From assembly GCF_000372725.1 (NCBI RefSeq), contig NW_005198927.1, positions 6,902-70,901 on the forward strand: a stretch of DNA of 64,000 nucleotides, written 5' to 3'. The translations under genes were made by a program, and so were the position numbers. The stretch comes from Emiliania huxleyi CCMP1516. Taxonomy: Eukaryota; Haptophyta; Isochrysidales; Noelaerhabdaceae. This document shows positions 52,463 to 64,000 of the stretch, in pieces (within the stretch, counting starts at the first letter, position 1; each line of letters starts with the position of its first letter). The notes beneath the pieces are model-generated. The model did not search any database, was not told the origin of the DNA, and saw only the letters and a program-made list of their open reading frames with translations.

Positions 52463-54327
52463 ATAACGTGCGAAGGGGTTCCCAACCACCAGCCCGACGC
52501 TCACTACAAGTGACCGGGCAGGCCAAGAATTCGGAAGAACCAACGCGACGAAGAACAAGAATCTTACAAGAAACTCCGCTGTTTACCCGACCGCGGCGAC
52601 CTTGGGTTGTCTGTTTTCTTTCTTTCTTTTTCCGACCGCGGCGAGCGGAGCGAGCCGAAGAGATTTTTTTGAGCACAAGGTCGTACTTGCATGTATGTAC
52701 GTCCCTGTAGCCTGTTTTGACAGTACGTACGTAGTGTCGAAGTACGTCCGTGATTGAGCTGAGGTAGGGTGCCCACAGGACCAAAAAAAGAAAGGAAAAA
52801 AGAAATGGGGACTCCCGATCGCAGCACTTCGTGTTGGATAGTCGAGATAATTGAGAGTGTGACTAGGAGGGTGGGACGCTGGGGATTCTCAAAGGTATAA
52901 CCCTTGGAATGGCCGGATCCAGCCTTAAAAGTACGAAATCGCGCGCGCTTCGCGCACAGCACCGCCTGTTCTCCGCGGCTGTGTGACGACGCGTGCCGTG
53001 TACCAGCAGAATTGGGCGCGCGCGGCGCGACGGCGCCCGCGAGGGAAGGCGCGGGTGCAGCGGCCGCCGGCGGCCGTGCCGCCCGCCTGCCGGCGCAGCA
53101 GCGGCCAGCGCAGCGGCCGCCGGCGCAGCAGCCAGAGCAGCCGGTGCGCGCCTTGCGAGGCGAGTACTGCCGCCCGGCAGCCTTGAGGCGGCCGGGCGGC
53201 AGTACTCGTTCGAACTTTGCGAGCCGTGCGCGCGCCGAGGCGCCCGCGGCGCGCGCCCGCCCGGCTGCCAGTAGGAGGCGGCGCAATATGGCCTATAGTA
53301 CAGCCCTTGAGGAGGAGGAAGAGGCTTCTTTTGGGTCCTGTGGGCACCCTAGCTGAGGCGTAGCGTGAGAGAGAGATTTTTGATTTTCTCTCTCTCTCTA
53401 GCGTGTCGTCAGCAAGGGCGTGTGGGCTGGGGGCATTTCCGCCCACGTTCTTGCGATACGTACTTGATTTCACGGTCGTGAAAGCAAGGTTGCCAAGCTC
53501 TGCTGTTTATACCGGCCCCTGTGCTGCTCTCCCTTCGGTTGTCCGTTTTCTTTCTTTTTTGCTGCTCGTCCTGAGTTCAAACAGACTGTGTTCACACGTG
53601 TCCCCCCCCCCCACCACCACCACCACACACACACACACACGGACGACGCATACGAACCGCATTATGTGCGCGTCATCTTCAAACACCCCCCCCCTCGCAC
53701 CTAGCCGCCCCCATTCTCGCAAGACGTGTGAGCATGAGGGGGGGGGGGTACCCCCCTACAGGTGCCCCTGGCCTGGCCTCTGACCGAGAGGGGGTACACC
53801 TCGCGGGAGCCAAGACTGCTCGACCGACACAGGGGGGTGCCTGCCCAAGACCCAGGTAAAACCCGGTATTGCATTACAGACCCTATTTGGAGCTGTATTC
53901 TTGTCATATATTTGTTTGTCATATTCGAGAATATAGACCCTGTTTTGGACAAGAATACGGAAAGAATACGGAAAAAGAATATGGGTAGTGCTTGGCGAGA
54001 AAAACGTGTACAGGCCAAACAAGTGCCTGTGCGCCATAGGACGCGTTATTTTCTTCTCATAACAAGGGTCAAGGCTGGAGAGAGAGATCTCTCTCTCAAG
54101 GGACAAGGCTGTGAAGATCGACAGAATGCGCGCCGCAGCCTCCGCACAACACAGTGGATAGCCGCAACCGTTCGGCGTCCGAAGAGCTGCAAGGTGGCGG
54201 CCAGTTCGAGATTCGCTCTACAGTGGGAGTTCACATACCTAGGGATCCGGAAAATTTTTCCCGGAGACCCCTACCTGCCAGTAAAGCCCGAATCCTCCTC
54301 TGCTTGCGCTTCGCCAATTCGCCAGGA
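52463..54327. other. 1.9 kb without a recognised gene
   Basis: Contains TTTCTTTCTTT-rich tracts (52600-52630, 53537-53560), the long hairpin at 53161-53208, CA/CCACCA microsatellite (53606-53640) and short frames without domains. It includes the upstream region of both flanking genes. Confidence 0.45.
53161..53208. repeat. Perfect 17-bp-stem hairpin
   Basis: CGAGTACTGCCGCCCGG and its exact reverse complement (53192-53208) around a 14-base loop. The surrounding GC-rich sequence adds weaker pairing. Confidence 0.9.
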
Positions 54328-56308
<1,981 letters not shown>

Positions 56309-57320
56309 GGGAGGGAGAGAGGTGTGCTTGCCGCGGGCACCCCGCTCCCCTCAACAGCTCCCCTCAACAGTCGCACTTGCAGCTCATCGCGAGCACGCCG
56401 TAGGCTGACGACCATCCCAGCCGCTCCGGCGAGGCGCAAAGGGGGGGTTCCACACTACTTTCCGGTGCGAGGCGAGCTCGGCGGCGGGGCAGCGCGGGGT
56501 TTCGGGTTTGCCGACCGCTAGTTGCCACGTGGATGATCTTAGTTCTCGCGTCGACGACTGGATCGTGTGTGACTTTGTCTAGTTGTTTGGAGGGTTCGGA
56601 CGGCTCGAGCTTGGAGCTTGTGCGTCGTGTGCGGACGTCCTGCTTGATGCTTGCTACGGCCATATACAGTGTGTGTTGCTTTGACGACAGCGCTTGCTGC
56701 GAGTCAGTTTTACTCTTTTGAGCGCGTGACATGGGGCTGGGCCGAGCGTTTTTGATATCTCGGTGAGTGGGCGCCCGCCCGCCGCCTCTGAGGGGGTCGG
56801 GCCCCCTAGACTGAAAACAAAAACAAAGTAGAAACCGTCAAAACAGGAAGTTTTCTTGTAAGCCTCGTTCCAAGCGGGGCGCAAGACTCTTCCTCCTGCC
56901 TTCGGGCCCTCTCGCCTTCGGGCACCACGCACTCTCACACGCCAATACACGCGCGGCCGGCGCCCCTCATGCCCTTCCCCACGCGACACCGCGTGAAAAC
57001 TGCGCGTACGTCCCCGCGCGCACGCAAACACACGAGCAGCGCTCAGAAGCCTGTGTCATGTGCGTCTGCCCTGTGCTGGCACCCCATGGCTGCGCCAGCC
57101 GCCCGCACCAGCCACGCACCTCTCGCACCATCAGAGCCAGCCGCACGACCACTCACGCCGCGACGCGCGCGCCGCAGTGAACCCCACTGACAGTCCACGC
57201 CCTTTGCCAGGCGCCTACCGGGTGCACCGGGACCCAGCTGTGAAGAGTCCGCAAGGGTCCGTGCCAAAATGGCCAAAATCGAGCCTGGTTTGGCCGACTC
57301 TGCAGTGGCCGCAGGCGGTG
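56309..57320. other. Intergenic, no gene recognised
   Basis: About 1 kb between the polyQ gene and the next ORF. Nothing recognised on either strand. Confidence 0.4.
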
Positions 57321-58106
57321 ATGGCGGACGCCGACGAGCCTCACGCGCCGGGCCCCACCTCAGACAGTACCTCCGGTGGGCTGCATCCACTCACTGCGGG
57401 GCTGCTCGCTCGCCATGATAGTCAACGTGCACTGACGGCGACCGCCCTCTCGAAGCGCCCTGCTGACTGGCCAGCCGCCGAGCAGGAGCGAGCAGCCGTT
57501 CGAATCCGCGGTGCAGCGCCGCGGATGGCGAACCTCGAGCCGGTGGAGAAGACCGCGGTCGTGTCGGACTCGACCGGCGCCGATGCGGCGCCAGCAATTC
57601 GGGCGCGGCCGACTCGCTCCAGTTCGGCGCAGCTCGCCTTGGAGCCCACCGCGCTCTTAAATCGCCTCGAGACCATGCTCCTCGGCAACCATCCCGTCCC
57701 CGCACCCTCCAACGAGGTCAGCATCGTCGGCGAGGTCACCAACGGCATCATCATCGCCGCGAAAGCTGCCGTAAACACGCTCTTTTTGTCGCACCAGCGG
57801 CGCGGCGCGCTGATGGCTCTCCAGATAAAGAACCTGAAGAAGGCTGCGCTGGCGTTCCTTGTGTGGGACCTACGCGGCGAGCTGGCGGGCGCGCGACTCG
57901 AGCAGGCGGTCGTGTACGGCAAGCGGCTCGAGACGCACGCGAGCGGCGCGGACAAGGAGTTGGGCAAGTGCAAGCGGCGGCAGGCGGGCGCGGAGGCGCT
58001 TCTCGCTGTCGTTCCAGAAACGTTGCAGGACGTGCCGGGGTTCCAGGACAGCATTATGGCTGCTGCGCCGCTCACGATGATCGCACCGCCACTGGCGCGG
58101 CCATGA
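57321..58106 (+). CDS. Hypothetical protein
   Basis: 261 residues from the ATG at 57321 (MADADEPHAPG). An ATG at 57522 (MANLEPVEK) is an alternative. The second half is helical and amphipathic (NEVSIVGEVTNGIIIAAKAA, LMALQIKNLKKAALAFLVWD, KRLETHASGADKELGKCKRR). No family recognised. The stop overlaps the ATG of the next frame (58103), so the two may be one spliced gene. Confidence 0.4.
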   Translation: MADADEPHAPGPTSDSTSGGLHPLTAGLLARHDSQRALTATALSKRPADWPAAEQERAAVRIRGAAPRMANLEPVEKTAVVSDSTGADAAPAIRARPTRSSSAQLALEPTALLNRLETMLLGNHPVPAPSNEVSIVGEVTNGIIIAAKAAVNTLFLSHQRRGALMALQIKNLKKAALAFLVWDLRGELAGARLEQAVVYGKRLETHASGADKELGKCKRRQAGAEALLAVVPETLQDVPGFQDSIMAAAPLTMIAPPLARP

Positions 58107-58380
58107 CCGGCTCCGGGCGCATGTTCGTGTGGCCGTCGTGGCAAGACTGCATGAACAATGTGGCCGTCGCGAACAAGCTCAAGGGCGTCGTCAACGCGGA
58201 TCGGTTTCCGGCCTCTGGCGGTACCCTCCATACGGTGGCGCGGTGGCCGACCGGGTTGGCACCCAGTTGCACGCCTCGGCCGTCGCCAACATGGACGCCA
58301 ACACGGGCGGGCTCTCGTACGATGGACTTTCCACCGGCTTCATGGTGAAAGGGGAGTCGACCATCTCGGATCCGCTGTGA
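58103..58380 (+). CDS. Possible 3' exon(s) of the preceding hypothetical gene
   Basis: ATG at 58103: TGSGRMFVWPSWQDCMNNVA, then VANKLKGVVNADRFPASGG. Near 58235 the better frame changes to YGGAVADRVGTQLHASAVAN, MDANTGGLSYDGLSTGFMVK, ending GESTISDPL at 58380. A micro-intron or indel is needed. Unrecognised. Confidence 0.3.
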
Positions 58381-58679
58381 GCGGCCCGCCGGCGTTGTGG
58401 CCACACCCAATGCTCGGCGCACGCTCGTTCACACGCCCGCGTGCCGCAGCTGCAGACTGACTGAGAGAGAGAGTGACCCTCGCTCGCTCGGAGACAGACC
58501 CGTGTTTACTTTACGTGGCCCTATCCCTGCGAACGCGCACCCCCCAAGGGTCAGGGCTTTCTAGCCCGATGCCCGAGCCGATCTCAGCCGGCCCGCTGGG
58601 TGCGCTTCTTATAGCTCCCCGGCCCTGGGTGTGAGGTTGCCGACTGCACTCCAAGTGCTCCACGCCACTCTCTCTCTCC

Positions 58680-58720
58680 ACCGGGCACGGGACTGGCGCG
58701 CACTGGCACTAACACAGGTA
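58680..58720 (-). repeat. Dispersed short repeat, inverted copy
   Basis: Reverse complement of the repeat at 15271-15325. A second partial copy (ACTGGCGCGCACTGGC) follows at 58765. Confidence 0.8.
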
Positions 58721-58902
58721 CACCAAAAGAATTCTGGACCCGACCTCTCACAACATCCACAACAGACTGGCGCGCACTGGCCCCCCCCACTAACACATGC
58801 AAAAGAAAGTGCAGAGTGATAATTTGTTGTAACATCGAAAGAAAGCTAGCTCAAAAAGAAACTCGCGCCGAATCATAGATAGACAACCGAAGTGCGTCTT
58901 GT

Positions 58903-59884
<982 letters not shown>

Positions 59885-61150
59885 ATGTCGCTCCTATGCT
59901 CGCTGGTCTTCGGAACACCAGCCAGTCCGAGCATCTGCTCCGCCGACACGCAGTGCGCCAATGATTCGCCTGTTTGCTGCCACGGCACCTGTGCCAAGAT
60001 TTGCATGAGTGCCTCGCCGCCAAGCCCTGGACTTCCCGAGGAGTGGCTCCGTGAGGAAGTGCCCGGCGAACCCGCCGCCTGCACCGACGACTCGCAGTGC
60101 ACACAGAAATACGAGACGTGCTGCCGATGGAACGACACCATTGGAGGCTATGGCGGAGAGGGCACGTGTGCTCAGGTGTGCACGCTCTCGAGCGTCAAGC
60201 AGTCGCCTCCCCCCACCGCGCCGCCGATGCAAGACGCATCGCCGCCGCCAAGCCCTGGACTTCCCGAGGAGTGGCTCCGTGAGGAAGTGCCCGGCGAACC
60301 CGCCGCCTGCACCGACGACTCGCAGTGCACACAGAAATACGAGACGTGTTGCCGATGGAACGACACCATTGGAGGCTATGGCGGAGAGGGCACGTGTGCT
60401 CAGGTGTGCACGCTCTCGAGCGTCAAGCAGTCGCCTCCCCCCACCACGCCGCCGATGCAAGACGCATCGCCGCCGCCAAGCCCTGGACTTCCCGAGGAGT
60501 GGCTCCGTGAGGAAGTGCCCGGCGAACCCGCCGCCTGCACCGACGACTCGCAGTGCACACAGAAATACGAGACGTGCTGCCGATGGAACGACACCATTGG
60601 AGGCTATGGCGGAGAGGGCACGTGTGCTCAGGTGTGCACGCTCTCGAGCGTCAAGCAGTCGCCTCCCCCCACCACGCCGCCAATGCAAGACGCATCGCCG
60701 CCGCCGTCCCCTCGAACCTGCAGCGCTGAGCTTGCGTGCCCCAAGGGCGACCAGGGTCAGCTTCTGACCTGCTGCCGCTGGGACGGCGTCAACGCCACCA
60801 ACGCAGCCGAAGGGCACTGCGGCGAAGCATGCATTGCTGGCAACATCCCCTTCACTGGCGAGTCGCCGCCGCCTTCGGCCTCGCCGTCGCCGTTGGCCTC
60901 ACTGCCGCCTCCGGCGTCGGCCTCGCCGGCACCCACGCCCTCTAAAACCGACGAGCCTAAGAAGTTCGAGATGGAGGGAAATGAGCCGCGGCGTACCGGT
61001 GTGATCGTCGGTACGGTCGTGGCAGCAAGCGCAGGTCTGGCCCTCGCAGCCGCAGCAGCCTACCTGTGCTTCAAGGGCCGCCAGACATCGTCGGACACCA
61101 TAGACGCCACCGCAGAGAAGGCAGGGCTGGATGCCGTCCAGGCTATCTGA
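59885..61150 (+). CDS. Cysteine-rich tandem-repeat surface protein, type I membrane
   Basis: 421 residues from the ATG at 59885. A signal peptide (MSLLCSLVFGTPASP) is followed by a cysteine module (CSADTQCANDSPVCCHGTC). Three nearly identical 76-residue units come next (CTDDSQCTQKYETCCRWNDT, GGYGGEGTCAQVCTLSSVKQ, joined by SPPPSPGLPEEWLREEV). A fourth, diverged module follows (CSAELACPKGDQGQLLTCC). The cysteine pattern resembles whey-acidic-protein-like modules. A Ser/Pro-rich stalk precedes one membrane span (GVIVGTVVAASAGLALAAAA) and a short cytosolic tail. It is probably a cell-surface or scale-associated protein; no enzymatic domain. Confidence 0.75.
   Translation: MSLLCSLVFGTPASPSICSADTQCANDSPVCCHGTCAKICMSASPPSPGLPEEWLREEVPGEPAACTDDSQCTQKYETCCRWNDTIGGYGGEGTCAQVCTLSSVKQSPPPTAPPMQDASPPPSPGLPEEWLREEVPGEPAACTDDSQCTQKYETCCRWNDTIGGYGGEGTCAQVCTLSSVKQSPPPTTPPMQDASPPPSPGLPEEWLREEVPGEPAACTDDSQCTQKYETCCRWNDTIGGYGGEGTCAQVCTLSSVKQSPPPTTPPMQDASPPPSPRTCSAELACPKGDQGQLLTCCRWDGVNATNAAEGHCGEACIAGNIPFTGESPPPSASPSPLASLPPPASASPAPTPSKTDEPKKFEMEGNEPRRTGVIVGTVVAASAGLALAAAAAYLCFKGRQTSSDTIDATAEKAGLDAVQAI
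60022..60705 (+). repeat. Three tandem 228-bp coding repeats
   Basis: Units start at 60022, 60250 and 60478. I count about three differing positions among the copies (for example CTGCCG/TTGCCG near 60121/60349), so the array is very recent or kept uniform by gene conversion. Confidence 0.95.
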
Positions 61151-61719
61151 GTGACCGTTCGGATCCAAGGGGAGCGGAAGAGAAATGTTGGCATGTGTAC
61201 GCCAAGGGAGTGTGGAAGGTCCACCCCGGTTTTGTGTTGCGCGACAGCGCGTGAGTGAGGCCGAGGGAAGCTTAGTTAGCTTCGCGCTCTCCGGTCCACC
61301 GGTACCGTCTTGTTAGGCTCTAGCGCGCCGGCGTGACCCGTTCATCACGGCGTTGGCGAGATATGGGGGAGATATGGCGAGATATGGGCGACTTCGAGAT
61401 TTCTTTTTTTGCAAATCTTGCCCGGCCGCACGCTCCTTGCTTGTTGCCTGATGAGAAGCTCCCTGTCGTCGCTGGCTCCCTTCTGATGCGGCTTCCGCTC
61501 CCACGTACCGCACCCGACAAACGGTCGACGCCGCCTGCCGGCTCGGAGCAGCGGCAAACAGCGGACGGAGGCGATAGAGGCGGGCGTTGGACTCCACGGG
61601 TGAGCATCTCGGCCCTCCATCGTCATCCACCACCGCCGCCTAGCTCGTCGCCGCCGCCTCCGCTGGACGCACATGCTGCTCTAACGTCGGCGGCGGTCAG
61701 TCTCCGCTCGAAGAACACA
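61151..61719. other. Intergenic/5' leader with GAGATATGG repeats
   Basis: GAGATATGG units at 61359-61390 match those in the NMD3 intron (4702-4750, 4870-4905). The frame of the downstream C2 gene is open from 61486, so part of this may be coding or intronic. Confidence 0.4.
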
Positions 61720-62587
61720 ATGAGGACGCCACGCTGGATATCCCCACGCTCGCGGAAGCCAGCGCCCTCCGAGCCGGCGTGTGAATGTTGCACCGACGGC
61801 GTGTCAGAGCTGCGCCTGAACCAGCAGGGTTCGCTGGTCATCACGCTCCGACGAGCGACGGGCCTGCGCCGAGCCGACGTGCGAGTGCTCGGTGGAAGCT
61901 CTGACCCGTACGCCGTCGTGGCCGCGGCAGGAGGCGCGCCCGCCACGAGTAGCACCGTCAAGTCGAGTCTTTCTCCAACCTGGGAGGAGACCCTGCGGCT
62001 CGCTGGCGGCATCGCGTTCCGCGAAGTGCTTCGCCACCCTCTGACTGTGACCATCATGGACCGCGACACGAAGAAGATCCGCGAGCTCCTCTCCTCCTCG
62101 GACGACGTGCTCGGAACGGTCTCGGCGTCGCTATTGCCGGTGCTTGGGCGACAGAAGGCCCTCCGCTGCAGCGACTCGTTCGAACCTCCCCTCCACGCCA
62201 TAGGCGCTCGCCGACGAAGACGCTGCCGACCTCGTGCTGCCCTTGTCTCCTCCCGGCCGCGGGACAGTGTACCTTCGCGTCGAGTGGCGGCCGGCGGCGG
62301 TGACGTTTGAAGTGTGGGATTCTTCGCCAACCGCGCAGCCGCCAGACCCGCCGGTCGAGGTTGTCCACCGCACGACGGGGGCGGGCGTCGCGGAAACCAA
62401 GGCGTCGCTGCTCGAGGCGTCGCTGCTCGAGGCCTGCTATGATGATGCGGGGCAGGACCCCAGCGACGAGGCGCCGGAGGACGAGGCACCGGCGAGCACG
62501 CGGCAGTACGGCACCGGCTGCTGCATCTGCTGCATCGGCTCGCACTCGCAGGCGCAGAGAATCATCGTTCCCTGTGTGGTGATGTGA
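61720..62587 (+). CDS. C2-domain protein with C-terminal CaaX box
   Basis: C2 domains bind phospholipid, often with calcium. From the ATG at 61720 (an upstream ATG at 61486 is possible) the first exon has GSLVITLRRATGLRRADVRV, SSDPYAVVAAAG, SSLSPTWEETLRLAG and HPLTVTIMDRDTKKIREL, the ordered strands of a C2 domain. A 46-base GC-AG intron (62158-62203) restores the frame for ALADEDAADLVLPLSPPGRG and TVYLRVEWRPAAVTFEVWD. The C-terminus has a cysteine cluster (GTGCCICCIGS) and ends CVVM, a typical CaaX prenylation signal. Together they suggest stable membrane attachment by prenylation plus palmitoylation. The acidic calcium-site residues are only partly present (DxD in MDRDTK), so calcium binding is uncertain. 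Confidence 0.7.
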
Positions 62588-62954
62588 ATCTGCAGAATCT
62601 GAGAGGAGACTGTGCCACAAGGACAGCTGTGAGCTCGGAGAGCTTGTGACAAAAAGACCCTGCACAACGATCGCACGGCCACGGGCGGGGACCCGTTCCT
62701 TTTTTCCCATCTCCTAGTAAAAGTCTCCGTTTTTATTTATTTACAGAGCTCTGTCCTCTGAGAGAGCTTGAGTCATCCCTTGAGGGGTTCGGGAACGCAG
62801 GTTTCGGGAATAAGAAGTAATATTGACGGCGTCGCGGGAGAGACACGCGGAGAGTGGTCCGGTTTTGCGGCCGTTCGGTCACAGAGAGTTTCACCTGCGC
62901 CCGGAGTGCGCAGGGCCTCCGCTCTTCTATCAGCGGCTATTTACTTCAAAATGC
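62588..62954. other. Intergenic, convergent 3' ends
   Basis: About 370 bases; nothing recognised. Confidence 0.4.
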
Positions 62955-64000
62955 TCACAACGGGCGCGGCCCTCCTTGAGCTCCTCCATCATCCTCGCCC
63001 ACCCTTACCGCCGACCGCGCCGCGGCCCCGCTCGGGTTGTCGTCCCTCCCCACGCCCAGCTCTGACGCTGCGCGCGCCGCTGCGGCGTACCGCTCGCGCG
63101 AGAGCGGCGCGCCCTCGCCCACCTCAGTCAGCGCGCCGCCGTGCGCCGCGCGATTCGCCTCCTCCACCACCTCCGCCGCGCGCATCCTCGCCAGCCAGCC
63201 CAGCAGCGAGAAGGCCTTGCTCACTCTGCCCCCTCCGCCGCCGAGGCCCCACCGGCCGCAGCACCAGCGCTGGAAGGCGCCGGTGCCGAGGCCGGAGGCG
63301 CGCCGGCGGGCGTGGTACTTGTCGTACTCGGCCAGGTCCATCCGCCCCGTCCGCTCGTCGGCAAAGCGCCGCCGCTCCGACTCGTTCGAGCCCGCGACGG
63401 CCGCCACCGCCTCGCCGCCCGCCCCTGCCGCCTCGTCCGCGGCCTCCGGCTCCGCGCCGGCGTCGTCGCTCGCCTCGCGCTCCTCCACCTCGTCGCCCAG
63501 CAGCGCGTGGCTGCTCGACGGGTCCGACTCCGCATCCGCGCTCGCCTGCTTGCGCGCCGCCGCGAGCAGCGACGCGTGCCTCGCCGCCTCGAGTGGGAAG
63601 AGCTCGACCAGCCGCTCGAAGGCGATGCCGCCCTCGGGCCGCCGCACCAGTGGAAGGACGCGCGAGAGCCACGCCGCGACGTGCGAGAGCAGCTCCTCCA
63701 CTGCCCCCGCCGACGGCTCGCGCGCGTCGCCATGTACGTACATGACGCTTGCCAGCGAGCTGGCCACCTCCTCCTCGGCGCTGCCGGCGCGCGGGCGCTT
63801 AGTCAGGATGGAGAGCATGCTACTCGCGCCCGCCGCGCCGGAGGCATTCTCCTCCTCGGCCCGGCTCTGCTTCCCGCCGGTGGGCAGCGGAGCCTCGCTG
63901 CTGCTGGTGGCCGCCGGCGGAGGAGCGTACTGGTGGTTGGCGGCGGCCTTGGCGGCCGCCGCCTTTTGCTTGGCGGCCTCGTTTTTCCGCGCGAGGTCGT
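62955..64000 (-). CDS. SPT3-like SAGA/histone-fold subunit (5' partial)
   Basis: The frame is open from the right window edge (DLARKNEAAKQKAAAAKAAA) through to the stop at 62955. The start lies beyond the window. An ATG at 63818 is internal. Histone-fold-like sequence SSLASVMYVHGDAREPSAGA with VEELLSHVAAWLSRVL matches the TAF13/SPT3 pattern (MMYGFGD...). It is followed by FERLVELFPLEAARHASLLA and, after an acidic insert, MDLAEYDKYHARRRASG with FQRWC. The last block resembles the SPT3 region ending in FRExL. SPT3 is the TBP-contacting subunit of SAGA. The family call is moderate; the low-complexity inserts are unusual. Confidence 0.5.
   Translation of the reverse strand, partial: DLARKNEAAKQKAAAAKAAANHQYAPPPAATSSSEAPLPTGGKQSRAEEENASGAAGASSMLSILTKRPRAGSAEEEVASSLASVMYVHGDAREPSAGAVEELLSHVAAWLSRVLPLVRRPEGGIAFERLVELFPLEAARHASLLAAARKQASADAESDPSSSHALLGDEVEEREASDDAGAEPEAADEAAGAGGEAVAAVAGSNESERRRFADERTGRMDLAEYDKYHARRRASGLGTGAFQRWCCGRWGLGGGGGRVSKAFSLLGWLARMRAAEVVEEANRAAHGGALTEVGEGAPLSRERYAAAARAASELGVGRDDNPSGAAARSAVRVGEDDGGAQGGPRPL

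Overview
The window is GC-rich nuclear DNA from a eukaryotic alga, most like the coccolithophore haptophyte Emiliania (Gephyrocapsa) huxleyi or a close relative. That assignment is inference. It rests on short introns that very often begin with GC, expanded F-box/RCC1-repeat and ankyrin families, a signal-plus-transit style plastid presequence, proline-rich cysteine-module surface proteins, long GGC/CAG/GT tracts and many dispersed repeats. No organellar, viral or bacterial operon structure is visible.

Layout. 1-6.0 kb: the 3' part of a CLPTM1 gene reading straight into an F-box/RCC1 protein, then NMD3. 6.6-8.1 kb: an F-box/NHL-type propeller protein (minus). 9.4-12.8 kb: a large intronless type II membrane protein of unknown family. 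14.0-19.0 kb: a sulfotransferase (minus), an ankyrin/U-box gene carrying a frameshift, and a FAM185A/DUF4097-like protein (minus). 19.9-24.0 kb: a coiled-coil protein and a four-exon cysteine-rich type I membrane protein (minus). 24.3-28.1 kb: a small gene whose intron holds a transposable element, a MIS12 kinetochore homologue, and a DUF3429/TMEM69-like membrane protein (minus). 28.7-38 kb: a second full transposon copy, an AK8-like pseudo-kinase, poor-quality sequence, a split MTHFR-like gene (minus) and a split 6-phosphofructo-2-kinase/fructose-2,6-bisphosphatase gene (minus) crossed by a 100-N gap. 38-41.3 kb: a truncated third transposon copy, small membrane proteins and a plastid-targeted protein. 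41.6-46.2 kb: a head-to-head pair, a GT90 glycosyltransferase (minus) and an FkbM methyltransferase (plus), that share N-terminal exon cassettes. 47.1-48.7 kb: an RS-rich protein. 48.9-50.7 kb: a non-autonomous inverted-repeat element. 50.9-52.5 kb: a selenoprotein U (PRXL2) gene with an in-frame UGA and a 3' SECIS, facing a TRM10 tRNA methyltransferase. 54.3-56.3 kb: a polyglutamine coiled-coil protein. 57.3-58.4 kb: a hypothetical protein. 59.9-62.6 kb: a tandem-repeat cysteine-rich surface protein and a C2 protein ending in a CaaX box. 62.9-64 kb: the 3' part of an SPT3-like SAGA subunit (minus).

Main points. (1) The selenoprotein U gene has both the UGA at a UxxC site and a SECIS fold. 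(2) Several introns start with a near copy of the first bases of the next exon, as expected if they arose by tandem duplication, and many donors are GC. (3) Two structured mobile-element families are present: one with long terminal inverted repeats and a conserved 97-residue ORF, and one 1.8-kb element with a large internal palindrome. (4) Two secretory-pathway glycan enzymes lie divergently and share duplicated N-terminal exons.
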